Origin: Candidatus Omnitrophota bacterium
GTDB taxonomy: Bacteria > Omnitrophota > Gorgyraeia > 2-01-FULL-45-10
Direction of reading: 5' to 3'
Assembly: GCA_018823705.1 (NCBI GenBank)
Contig: JAHJHP010000051.1
Span: 1 to 39,703, forward strand
DNA: 39,703 bases
Shown here: one piece after another, positions 31,478 to 39,703 of the stretch
Layout: every line of letters begins with the position of its first letter
How positions within the stretch are numbered: position 1 is the first letter of the stretch
The notes under the pieces: model-generated
The model's database searches: none
Told to the model about the DNA's origin: nothing
What the model saw: the letters and a program-made list of their open reading frames with translations, nothing else
Made by a program: the position numbers and the translations under genes

Positions 31478-34400
31478 TTGGCAGATTTGAATAGTGAGTG
31501 CCAGGGGCCGGCAGGCGATTATTTAGTAGACGGTCAATATTCGATAAGAGACCTTATCGATATTGAAGGGCTTCGTCGGATATTCGAAGCATTATCCCAG
31601 CTAGCCGGGGTTGCCATAGGGTTCACTTCTCATCCGAGCGAAGAGAACCTGATATCCATATCGTGGGCTGACATTTGCGCAAACTTCCATAGGGCTCATC
31701 CCGAATCTATCAAGGCTTGTCTTAAGAGTAATTTATCATTGGTCAATAAATTGAAGAAGGCTGGCGATATCAATATTGAAGTATGCGATAACGGATTGGT
31801 AGACGGAGGAACTCCGATAATCATTAAAGATAAGTATATCGCGACGCTCTATGCGGGGCAGGTCTTTCTACAAAAACCAGACATGGAGGTTTTTAAAAAA
31901 CGGGCCCAGGCTTACGGGTATGATGTGGAAAAGTATCTTGAGGCTGTCGGGAAAGTAAAGATCATTACGGAAGACAGGTTCAAGATGGTCGTTTCGTTAT
32001 TGGGCAGCATAGCATCGTTTATAACGGAACTGGGCTATATGAATCTTGAGGTCAAAAACAGGAATATGGCGCTTCAGGAAGATGTTGTTTACCGCGAGAA
32101 TGCAGAATTAAGGCTGAGACATTTAAATTCCGTACTTCGCGCCCTCAGCAGCATCTCGCAGCTTATCATCAAGGAAAAAGACGAGAAGGTTTTGGTCTCC
32201 GAGACCTGCCGGATATTGGTCGAGAGCAGGAATTACCGGATGGCATGGATAGGGCTGATCGAGGAGGGGACATTTGAGATCAAGCCGACTTCCAGCGCAG
32301 GGTACGAAGACGGCTATATCGGAAGCACTCATGTGACCTGGGACGATTCGCCGAGTGGTCAAGGCCCCACAGGTGCTACCATAAAGATGCGTAAGCCATC
32401 GGTTGTAAATGATATAGCGAATGATCCGGGTTTTGCCCTGTGGCGTGATGAGGCATTAAAACGCGGTTACCGGTCTATGGCCTCCGCGCCTGTTACAATG
32501 AAAGAGCACATTTACGGCGTTGTAAATGTATATTCGGATCGTCCTGACGTTTTCGATGAGCAGGAAGTCAACTTGCTTGCCGAGTTAGCGGGAGACCTGG
32601 GTTTTGCCCTGTATGCCGCGGCGGCTGCATCAGAACGGCAAAGATTCGAAGAAGCGCTGGTCGCGTCAGAGGAGAGCTATCGCTCTATCTTCGATTCGGC
32701 AAATGACGCCATCTTTATCCAGGATATAGAAACTGGCCGTATAATTGATGTCAATCAGAAAGCCTGCGAGATGTATCTGTATGGCGAAAATGAGCTGAAG
32801 AGATGTAGTTTCGGAGAGATAAGCCTGGGAGAAAGCCCTTATGGCCACGAAGACTTTATCGGCGTAATAAATAAGACCTCCGGAGGAGAGCCGCAGCTCT
32901 TCGAATGGGTTGCTAAGGACAGAGCAGAACGCTTATTCTGGGTTGAGATAAATCTTAAGAGAGCGGTTATAAACGGTAAATACCGTATTTTGGCGATCGT
33001 GCGCGATATCACCGATCGTAAGCGGTCCGAGGAGAGGTGGGAGAAGATACATGAGGCATTTTTAAGTTTCGGCGCCGAGCCGCTGGATAATATCAATAAG
33101 CTTACTGCTTTGTGCGGAGAGATCATGGAGGCTGACTGCACCTTATATAACAAGCTTGAAGGCGATACCTTGCGTTCCTGCGGGCAGTGGAACGCGCCTC
33201 CCGGGTTTCAGACGTCAGATGAGGCCAAAGGACATGTGTGCTATGATGTGATAAAGAAAGGTTCTGATAGCATAGTCATTTTCAGGAACCTCCAGGATAG
33301 CGAGTATGCCAGGACCGATCCCAATGTCAGGAATTACAATCTTCAGACATATGTCGGGCAGGCCGTAAAAGTCGGTGGCGAATATATCGGAACATTGTGT
33401 AACGTCTTTCAGCGAGATATCGAGCCTACAGATGAAGATAAGGAGATAATGGGGTTTATCGCGCACGCGATAAGTGTTGAAGAGGAGCGCAAGAGCGCCG
33501 GAGAGATAAACCGGATGGCGCAATTTTCGGTTGAACGCTCCGGCAGCGCCGTATTCTGGATAAACCCTGACGGGCGAATAATGCATGTCAATAATATGGC
33601 GTGTCTCTATCTGGGGTACTCACGCGAAGAGCTGATGACTATGAGCGTAGCCGATATAGGCATCAATTATTCCAAGGATGTCTGGCTGGAGCACTGGAAA
33701 GAGGTCAAGGAACGCGGCTCTTTTGTGCTCGAGTCAAAACAGCGGCGAAAAGACGGTACCGTGTTTCCCGTGGAGGTGACGGTTAATTATCTTGAGTTCC
33801 AGGGTAAAGAATATAGCTTCGCATCCGTCAGAGACATCACCGTGCGCAAGGCTCAGGAAGAAGAGTTGGTCAGGCGCGACTATCAGCTGGAGATCCTTTC
33901 GCGCACAAGCCAGCATATCAACGCGATACTGGAAGTGCCGACGATACTGAGAACACTGATCGCCGCGGCTATGGAACTCGTGGACGCTTCTGCCGGGACG
34001 GCCGGAGTGATGACGGGCGATAAATTGGTATTTAAAGAGTATCACAAAGACGGCAAGATTCATCCCCTCGACTACTCGTTCTCCCCTGGCGAGGGCCTTT
34101 GCGCGTACGTAACAAAAACATTAAAAACGCATATTTCAAACGATGTTGAGCGCGATCCGGGTGTGTTTCCTGAGTTCAAAGAGATGTTCGGACTGCGTAC
34201 AATGATCAGTATACCGATACTGAACCGCGAGGGAAAGCTGCTCGGATGCCTGGAGTTGCATAATAAGAAGGATTCGAAGCTGTTCGATGCTCAGGATGTT
34301 TTTATGCTTCAGGGTTTGGCGGCAGGGGCGGCTGTAGCTCTCGAGAACGCCAACACGCTGGTACAACGCAATAAAGGCCTGGAGGCGCTTGCGTGGCAAA

Positions 34401-35998
34401 AAGAGTATTACGAAAACCTTCTGAACGAGGCGAACGTCTGGATGGAAGTTGTGGATAGAGAGGGGAATACTCTCTTATGGAATAAAAAAGCCGAAGAGAT
34501 CGCAGGTTTTAAAAAGGAAGACCTTACAGGTAATCTGAAAAAATGGGATCTTGAGTATCCTCTTCCAAGGCAGAGAGCAAAAGTCCTGAATTTCGTAAAG
34601 AAGCTTATCACCTCCGGGAAGACCATAAAAGATCTGGAGACAGAGATCGCGACCTTGAACAACGGTAAGAAGACTATGTCATGGTCCTCCACGATGATCC
34701 GGGACATTTATGGCAAGGTAATCGGCAGTATGTTTATTGGCAATGATGTAACGGAGCGCAAGGCCATAGAAAAGGAGAGGGAGCTGCTTAATGAAGAGCT
34801 GATCAAGACCAACGAGCGCTTGAGCCAGCTCGCGCTGAAAGACGTCGAGACCGGGCTCCATAACCACCACTATCTGACAGAAGCCATAGAACCGGAATTC
34901 TATAGGGCCAAGCGTTATGTCCATCCTCTGTCGGTGCTGATGATAGATATCGATTATTTCAGATCGGTAAATGACCTTTACGGGCACGAATTCGGCGATA
35001 TGGTATTGAAACAATTTGCCACCCAATTAAAAAAAATGGTGCGTCGCTATGATGTGGTAGTGCGTTTCGGGGGCGAAGAGTTTGTTGTCCTCTCTTCGGG
35101 AGCGGACAGGGCAAAGGCTATAGCCCTTGCCCACAGGCTTATGGAAGCCTTATCCATCTTCAACTTTGGCGACGGTAAACATACCGTTAAACTCAGGATG
35201 AGCATGGCGGTAGCTTCGTATCCTGATGACCCTATCGAGAACGGGATGGACCTGATATATCTTGCGGAAAAGCTGTTGGATAAGGCTAAAGAGGCGGGCG
35301 GCAATAAGGTATTCTTCTCAGGAGACCTTAAAAAAAATGGTAAGAAGAACGGGAAATCAAGCGGGGAGCCGACCGATATTCGATACCTCAAGAAGAAGAT
35401 ATCGAGCCTTACGAAACGCGGAAGACAGAGCTTGATGGAATCGATCTTCGCCTTTGCCAAGACGATAGAGATGAGAGATCACTACACGGGCGAGCACGCG
35501 GATTCCACAGTTCACTATTCGACGCAGATAGCGAGAGCGTTGAAGTTGGACCAGGACGAGATAGACCATGTCAGGCAGGCGGCGATATTGCATGACCTGG
35601 GCAAGATCGGAATAAGCGACAAGATTCTGTTGAAGAAGTCCAAGCTTTCAAAGAAAGAATTTGATGAGATCAAAAAACATCCGCAGATAGCGGCAGATAT
35701 AATAAGGCCCATACAATTTATGAAGGATATAATTCCGCTTATCCTTTATCATCATGAAAAGTGGAATGGCACGGGTTATCCTATGGGGATAAAGGGCAGA
35801 TCCATACCTGTGGGCGCGCGGATCATTTCGATAGCCGACGTCTATCAGGCACTGACTTCGGATAGGCCTTATCGTAAGGCTTTTTCTAAAAAGAAGGCTA
35901 TGCAGATACTGAAAGAGAATATCGGGATACAGTTTGACCCTGCGATAGTCAAAGTCTTCATGAAGATATTGAAAGCGGAGAAAGACAGGCGCCGGTGA
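31478..35998 (+). CDS. PocR-GAF-PAS-GGDEF-HD-GYP bifunctional c-di-GMP sensor
   Basis: 1506 residues from TTG 31478, chosen because AAGGAG (31465-31470) precedes it by 7 bases; an earlier TTG at 31451 lies ahead of that site. Approximate domains: PocR ligand-binding 15-185 (CDNGLVDGGTPIII, YAGQVFLQ), GAF 215-388, PAS 395-515, GAF 521-668, PAS 678-795, GAF 805-961, PAS 975-1098, GGDEF 1118-1281, HD-GYP 1318-1501. The cyclase site GGEEF (1198-1202) is intact, with an inhibitory-site RxxD (RRYD) five residues before it. The phosphodiesterase has HDLGKIG (His1372-Asp1373) and YHHEKWNGTGYP. Both activities could therefore be real. No membrane helix is seen, so it senses cytoplasmic signals. The PilZ protein at 9497 is a possible receptor. 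Confidence 0.93.
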   Translation: MADLNSECQGPAGDYLVDGQYSIRDLIDIEGLRRIFEALSQLAGVAIGFTSHPSEENLISISWADICANFHRAHPESIKACLKSNLSLVNKLKKAGDINIEVCDNGLVDGGTPIIIKDKYIATLYAGQVFLQKPDMEVFKKRAQAYGYDVEKYLEAVGKVKIITEDRFKMVVSLLGSIASFITELGYMNLEVKNRNMALQEDVVYRENAELRLRHLNSVLRALSSISQLIIKEKDEKVLVSETCRILVESRNYRMAWIGLIEEGTFEIKPTSSAGYEDGYIGSTHVTWDDSPSGQGPTGATIKMRKPSVVNDIANDPGFALWRDEALKRGYRSMASAPVTMKEHIYGVVNVYSDRPDVFDEQEVNLLAELAGDLGFALYAAAAASERQRFEEALVASEESYRSIFDSANDAIFIQDIETGRIIDVNQKACEMYLYGENELKRCSFGEISLGESPYGHEDFIGVINKTSGGEPQLFEWVAKDRAERLFWVEINLKRAVINGKYRILAIVRDITDRKRSEERWEKIHEAFLSFGAEPLDNINKLTALCGEIMEADCTLYNKLEGDTLRSCGQWNAPPGFQTSDEAKGHVCYDVIKKGSDSIVIFRNLQDSEYARTDPNVRNYNLQTYVGQAVKVGGEYIGTLCNVFQRDIEPTDEDKEIMGFIAHAISVEEERKSAGEINRMAQFSVERSGSAVFWINPDGRIMHVNNMACLYLGYSREELMTMSVADIGINYSKDVWLEHWKEVKERGSFVLESKQRRKDGTVFPVEVTVNYLEFQGKEYSFASVRDITVRKAQEEELVRRDYQLEILSRTSQHINAILEVPTILRTLIAAAMELVDASAGTAGVMTGDKLVFKEYHKDGKIHPLDYSFSPGEGLCAYVTKTLKTHISNDVERDPGVFPEFKEMFGLRTMISIPILNREGKLLGCLELHNKKDSKLFDAQDVFMLQGLAAGAAVALENANTLVQRNKGLEALAWQKEYYENLLNEANVWMEVVDREGNTLLWNKKAEEIAGFKKEDLTGNLKKWDLEYPLPRQRAKVLNFVKKLITSGKTIKDLETEIATLNNGKKTMSWSSTMIRDIYGKVIGSMFIGNDVTERKAIEKERELLNEELIKTNERLSQLALKDVETGLHNHHYLTEAIEPEFYRAKRYVHPLSVLMIDIDYFRSVNDLYGHEFGDMVLKQFATQLKKMVRRYDVVVRFGGEEFVVLSSGADRAKAIALAHRLMEALSIFNFGDGKHTVKLRMSMAVASYPDDPIENGMDLIYLAEKLLDKAKEAGGNKVFFSGDLKKNGKKNGKSSGEPTDIRYLKKKISSLTKRGRQSLMESIFAFAKTIEMRDHYTGEHADSTVHYSTQIARALKLDQDEIDHVRQAAILHDLGKIGISDKILLKKSKLSKKEFDEIKKHPQIAADIIRPIQFMKDIIPLILYHHEKWNGTGYPMGIKGRSIPVGARIISIADVYQALTSDRPYRKAFSKKKAMQILKENIGIQFDPAIVKVFMKILKAEKDRRR

Positions 35999-36038
35999 GG
36001 CCGTTTCTACAGTACGTAAAGTGATCGAAAGGAAGAGC

Positions 36039-37514
36039 ATGACAGAGCATCAGGAAGAGAGTGAGTTAATAAAACAGAGAAGAGAGAAGCTTAAGGCGAT
36101 CATGGATTCAGGCGTTTACGCTTATGGCGGAAGATTCAACACAACGTCGAATATCGGCGCCCTGAAAAGTGATTTCTCCGAAAACAGGACCGTCACCGTG
36201 GCCGGCCGCATAATGGCGGTGAGGTTGCATGGTAAGAGTATGTTCTACGACCTGAAGGACTCTTCCGGCAAGATACAGGTTTATATAAAAGAAGATACGA
36301 TCAGCGCCGACAGATTCGCGGGCCTGAAGAAGAATATCGATATCGGCGATTTTGCCGGAGTGAGCGGGGAGACGTTCAAGACGCGCACGGGAGAGCCTAC
36401 GATCGTTGTGAAAGAATTCACCATACTATCAAAGAGCCTCAGGGGGCTTCCTGAGAAGTGGCACGGCCTGAAAGATGTCGAGACCAGATATCGCCAGCGC
36501 TACGTCGACCTTATAGTCAATGACGATGTCAGGAATACATTCATAACCCGGTCAAAGATAGTCTCCGGGATCCGGAAGTTCCTCGATGCCAGGGGTTTTC
36601 TGGAAGTGGAGACGCCTATGATGCAATCCATGGCCGGTGGCGCCGCGGGTAAGCCATTCAAGACTCATCACGAAGCGCTCGATATCGACCTCTTTTTAAG
36701 AATAGCTCCGGAGCTCTACCTGAAGCGGCTTCTCGTCGGAGGACTGGAGAAAGTATACGAGATAAACAGGAATTTCCGCAACGAAGGCATTTCGATAAAA
36801 CATAATCCGGAATTCACCATGCTCGAAGTTTACGAGGCCTATTCCGACTGTGCGGGCATGATGAAACTTACGGAAGATATGATTACTACGCTTGCTGCAG
36901 ATCTGCTCGGGAAGAAAGAGCTCGAGTATAACGGCAAGTCGATAGATCTCTCGAAGTGGGAGAGGGTTTCCTTTGCGGAGCTAATGAAAGAGCAGTTTGA
37001 CATAGTCCCTGAAGACCCTCCGCACGCCTGGATAAAGAAGCTTAAATCTAAAGGCGTAGAAATAGAGGGAAAAGAAGTCTCAAGGACCCAGTTGATCAAC
37101 ATAGTGGGCGAACTCGTCGAGCCGAAAGCGCACAACCATCCTGTCTTCGTGATAGACATGTTCAAAGAGATGTGTCCGCTTGCCAAGACCAAGCCCGATA
37201 ATCCTGCGTTGACGGATCGCTTTGAGCTCTACATGGGCGGCATGGAGATAGCCAATGCCTATTCCGAGCTGAATGACCCCACCGAGCAGAAGGTGAGATT
37301 TATGGATGAGATGGATGGCGCCGATGATAAGCGAAGGGTCATCGATGAAGATTTCGTAACGGCTTTAGAGTACGGCATGCCGCCCGCCGGCGGCCTCGGC
37401 ATAGGCATAGACAGGCTGGTTATGATACTCACGAACTCTTCCTCGATAAGAGATGTCATACTCTTCCCGCAGTTAAAACCTTTGCGCCGAGAAGACTCTG
37501 AATGCGCCCGGTAA
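36039..37514 (+). CDS. lysS: Lysyl-tRNA synthetase, class II
   Basis: 491 residues from ATG 36039 with AAGGAAG upstream; an earlier in-frame GTG (36021) has no such site. It charges tRNA-Lys. The N-terminal OB-fold binds the anticodon (VTVAGRIMAVRLHGKSMFYDL). The class II core follows: motif 1 around IRKFLDARGFLEVETPMMQ, motif 2 YEINRNFRNEGISIKHNPEFT and motif 3 GLGIGIDRLVMILT. It starts 40 bases after the sensor gene, and its 3' end overlaps the lolC/E start by 13 bases. Confidence 0.97.
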   Translation: MTEHQEESELIKQRREKLKAIMDSGVYAYGGRFNTTSNIGALKSDFSENRTVTVAGRIMAVRLHGKSMFYDLKDSSGKIQVYIKEDTISADRFAGLKKNIDIGDFAGVSGETFKTRTGEPTIVVKEFTILSKSLRGLPEKWHGLKDVETRYRQRYVDLIVNDDVRNTFITRSKIVSGIRKFLDARGFLEVETPMMQSMAGGAAGKPFKTHHEALDIDLFLRIAPELYLKRLLVGGLEKVYEINRNFRNEGISIKHNPEFTMLEVYEAYSDCAGMMKLTEDMITTLAADLLGKKELEYNGKSIDLSKWERVSFAELMKEQFDIVPEDPPHAWIKKLKSKGVEIEGKEVSRTQLINIVGELVEPKAHNHPVFVIDMFKEMCPLAKTKPDNPALTDRFELYMGGMEIANAYSELNDPTEQKVRFMDEMDGADDKRRVIDEDFVTALEYGMPPAGGLGIGIDRLVMILTNSSSIRDVILFPQLKPLRREDSECAR

Positions 37515-38743
37515 CGCTGATGAGCTGGCAGCTTTTAGTAAGCCTGCGGTATCTCACCTCAAAGCATAAAGAGAAATTCATATCCGCTATAAGTCTTCTG
37601 TCGATACTCGGGGTTGCCGTAGGTGTGGCGGCGCTCATAATAGTCATTGCGGTCATGAGCGGTTTCGACGAAGACCTGAAGTCGAAGATCATCGGCACGT
37701 ATTCACACCTTGAGATAATATCCGATTACGGAGTCAGTCCTTCAAAGGCTCTTACCGACAAGATCCTGAATACCAGGAATGTCAAAGCCGCCGCATATTT
37801 TTTAAATACCCAGGCGCTTATACGCTACAACGAAAGCGTTACGGGTGTTATCGTTAAAGGCATTGAGCCTAAAGATGAGATCCGCATAAGTAAACTTGGC
37901 GATTACATGAAGAGAGGATCTCTCGAACTGGACGGCGCCGGCATAGTCATAGGAAGTGAACTTGCCGATAAGCTGGATGTCAAAGTAGGTGATTTCATAT
38001 CTCTGATATCGCCGTCTTCGATAGACCTGAAGAAGATCGGTTTCCCCGGCACGTTCAAAGTCGAAGGCAGAAACTACAGGGTTTCCGGCATATTCACATC
38101 CGGCATGTATGATTACGATATGAATCTGGCCTATGTCAGTATTCCCGAGGCGCAAGCCCTCGCGGGGATCACCGGGAATATCGTCAGCGGAGTCGCCGTC
38201 AGGATAGATAATTCTGACGATGCCGATAGCGTGAAGCGCGAGCTTCAGGCGATGCTGGGCCTGCAATATGATGTCCGGACCTGGGTGGACATGAATAAGA
38301 ACCTGCTCATTGCTCTTAAGCTCGAGAAGACGGTGATGTTCATAATACTTATACTGATCGTGACGGTCGCTTGTTTTAATATTGCCAGCACTCTTATCAT
38401 GACGGTTCTTGAAAAGACCAAGGATATAGGGATATTGAAAGCTATAGGCGCTACCAATCTCAATGTTATGGCCATATTCGCTCTTCAGGGCGGTTTTATA
38501 GGGATTCTCGGCACCGCTCTTGGGGCTGGCCTGGGCGTAGGGATGTGCTATTTGTTGAAGACTTATAAATTTATCACCCTTCCGAAAGAGATATATTACA
38601 TCGACAAGCTGCCTGTGAAGATTGCCGAAGGCGACATCCAGCTTATAGTGATATCAAGCATACTTATAAGTTTCATAGCCACTATATATCCTGCTTATAA
38701 GGCTTCCAAGCTGCAGCCAGTGGAGGCGCTCAGGTATGAGTGA
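37502..38743 (+). CDS. Lipoprotein-releasing ABC permease LolC/LolE-like
   Basis: 413 residues of FtsX/MacB-type topology: one helix near residue 30-50 (ISLLSILGVAVGVAALIIVIAVMSGFDEDLKSKI, the LolC/E signature), a large periplasmic domain, then three C-terminal helices with a KTKDIGILKAIGATNLNVMAIFALQG loop. With LolD it extracts lipoproteins from the inner membrane for delivery to the outer membrane. Only one permease gene is present, so it may be a homodimeric LolF-type. ATG 37502 overlaps lysS; ATG 37520 (MSWQLLVSLRYL) is an equally good start. The lolD start overlaps by 8 bases. Confidence 0.93.
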   Translation: MRPVTLMSWQLLVSLRYLTSKHKEKFISAISLLSILGVAVGVAALIIVIAVMSGFDEDLKSKIIGTYSHLEIISDYGVSPSKALTDKILNTRNVKAAAYFLNTQALIRYNESVTGVIVKGIEPKDEIRISKLGDYMKRGSLELDGAGIVIGSELADKLDVKVGDFISLISPSSIDLKKIGFPGTFKVEGRNYRVSGIFTSGMYDYDMNLAYVSIPEAQALAGITGNIVSGVAVRIDNSDDADSVKRELQAMLGLQYDVRTWVDMNKNLLIALKLEKTVMFIILILIVTVACFNIASTLIMTVLEKTKDIGILKAIGATNLNVMAIFALQGGFIGILGTALGAGLGVGMCYLLKTYKFITLPKEIYYIDKLPVKIAEGDIQLIVISSILISFIATIYPAYKASKLQPVEALRYE

Positions 38744-39401
38744 TGTTATATTAAGCTCGAGAGATCTTTCGAAATCCTACCGCATGGGCGGCAAGGAAGT
38801 CAGGGCGGTCGATAAAGTCAGTTTTGATCTGGCGCCTGGGGCGTCGATATGTGTGGTTGGCCCTTCCGGAGCGGGAAAGTCGACTTTACTGCAGCTGCTT
38901 GGCGGCCTCGACTTTCCGACTACAGGCAACGTTATGCTCGACGGTATAGATATTTACAAGCTTTCGGATAAAGAGAGGGCCAGGATCAGGAATAAGCGTA
39001 TCGGATTTGTATTTCAGTTTTATCACCTCCTGCCCGAATTCAGCGCTATCGAAAATGTGATGCTTCCGGCCATGATAGGCCGAAGGAAAGCAAAGGAGAA
39101 GGCTCTCGATATATTGAAATCGGTGGGGTTAGCCGATAGAGCCGCTCATAGACCCGGTGAGCTGTCGGGCGGCGAGTCACAAAGAGTGGCCATAGCCAGA
39201 GCTCTCATAAACGACCCGGAGGTCCTGTTATGCGATGAGCCGACAGGTAACCTCGATTCGGCGACCAGCGAGTCCATCTATCAGTTACTCTCCGATATAA
39301 AGTCAAAATCCGGCGCTGCGCTTGTCATTGTCACTCATGATGACACCCTATCCAAACGCACAGATTCAACGCTTCGCCTCAAAGACGGCCGCATAGTATA
39401 G
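38736..39401 (+). CDS. lolD: Lipoprotein-releasing ABC ATPase LolD
   Basis: 221 residues. Walker A GPSGAGKST near residue 43, Q-loop in FVFQFYHLLPEFSAIENVMLP, signature LSGGESQRVAIARAL, Walker B VLLCDEPTGNLD and switch His in VTHD. The FYHLLPEF segment is typical of LolD. It powers the permease encoded upstream. The protein is full length, yet its TAG stop (39399-39401) falls inside the left arm of a 34-bp inverted repeat. Confidence 0.95.
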   Translation: MSDVILSSRDLSKSYRMGGKEVRAVDKVSFDLAPGASICVVGPSGAGKSTLLQLLGGLDFPTTGNVMLDGIDIYKLSDKERARIRNKRIGFVFQFYHLLPEFSAIENVMLPAMIGRRKAKEKALDILKSVGLADRAAHRPGELSGGESQRVAIARALINDPEVLLCDEPTGNLDSATSESIYQLLSDIKSKSGAALVIVTHDDTLSKRTDSTLRLKDGRIV

Positions 39402-39497
39402 GGGACGTGTCACTTTGGGACACTCCACTTTTTGTAAATTATCTAGAGCTATCAGTATTGTTTAAAGTGGAGTGTCCCAAAGTGACACGTCCCCTAT
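39398..39497. repeat. Perfect 34-bp inverted repeat between convergent genes
   Basis: The arm from 39398 to 39431 (ataggggacgtgtcactttg...) is the exact reverse complement of 39464-39497, with a 32-base AT-rich centre. The arm itself contains internal near-palindromes (gtgtcactttgggacac). The left end supplies the TAG stop of lolD and the right end the TAG stop (39496-39494) of the minus-strand gene. It could be a bidirectional terminator or a small mobile (MITE-like) element. Confidence 0.92.
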
Positions 39498-39703
39498 GAC
39501 TCAGGCGAAAATAATTCATCGCCGCGAATGAAGACCTCAAGGTGTGGCAGTGCCGAAGTGTATTTTCGCTGTAGACGAGCGGGCATATAGGGAGCGGAAT
39601 AGACATCATACCCCCCTATAGCCTGATCGACAAGCTTTTTGTCGAGTAACGCGTCAAGGTCAACCGGAGGTAGCATAAGGGCTTCTTTTGGGATATCCGG
39701 ACG
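39494..39703 (-). CDS. Unidentified protein, C-terminal part only
   Basis: The frame is open to the right edge of the window, so 69 C-terminal residues are seen (RPDIPKEALMLPPVDLDALL onward, ending IRGDELFSPES). I do not recognise the family. The composition is that of an ordinary soluble protein, with no hydrophobic helix. An internal ATG at 39676 would give only 60 residues, so the true start probably lies outside. Converges on lolD; the stop lies in the inverted repeat. Confidence 0.5.
   Translation of the reverse strand, partial: RPDIPKEALMLPPVDLDALLDKKLVDQAIGGYDVYSAPYMPARLQRKYTSALPHLEVFIRGDELFSPES

Overview
The window is a dense bacterial chromosome segment. It has long same-strand runs, 4- to 22-base gene overlaps and canonical TTGACN/TATAAT promoters. 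Genes for BamD-like, LptE, LolC/E and LolD proteins and for apolipoprotein N-acyltransferase mark a diderm (Gram-negative-type) cell with lipoproteins and an LPS-like outer membrane. An oxygen-sensitive-type HgdB/HgdC activase pair suggests an anaerobe. This mix, a giant repeat surface protein and small dispersed palindromic repeats fit an uncultured lineage such as Omnitrophota (OP3). That placement is an inference and no marker phylogeny was run.

Layout. 1-2362: the 3' part of a large surface-type protein with eight ~63-residue repeats followed by YD/Rhs-like repeats. 2363-3208: a terminator, tRNA-Ala(GGC), two copies of a composite non-coding repeat, tRNA-Leu(CAA) and a diffuse inverted repeat. 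3209-9403: nfo, leuS, a ComEA-like protein and comEC, closely packed. 9497-12870: a PilZ protein with its own promoter, then a TPR (BamD-like) protein, lptE and holA with overlapping ends. 12856-13125: rpsT on the minus strand, sharing an overlapping divergent promoter with murJ. 13214-21528: murJ, a shortened uvrC, prfB with its programmed frameshift, secA and lnt. 21546-27793: a GT39-like glycosyltransferase, then a tight four-gene operon of HgdB-like protein, HgdC activase, GH3-type acyl-adenylating enzyme and C45/Ntn acyltransferase. 27957-31315 (minus strand): ECF sigma factor, zinc-finger anti-sigma, SpoVG, YraN and ComM. 31478-35998: a 1506-residue PocR/GAF/PAS/GGDEF/HD-GYP sensor. 36039-39401: lysS and the LolC/E-LolD exporter pair. 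A large inverted repeat and the end of an unidentified minus-strand gene close the window.

The most promising unexplained system is the operon at 23043-27793. It couples an ATP-driven low-potential electron donor and its iron-sulfur partner to an acyl-activating/amide-forming enzyme and an N-acyl transferase or amidase. A second theme is small repeats sitting at gene ends. At secA and comM (and perhaps the sigma gene) the last bases of the gene, including the stop codon, are duplicated on the far side of the repeat. At lolD an inverted repeat supplies the stop codon of both converging genes. Other notable points are a UvrC that lacks its linker and HhH domains, a 13-bp hairpin at the comEC start, and a promoter that would give a near-leaderless mRNA for the TPR gene.
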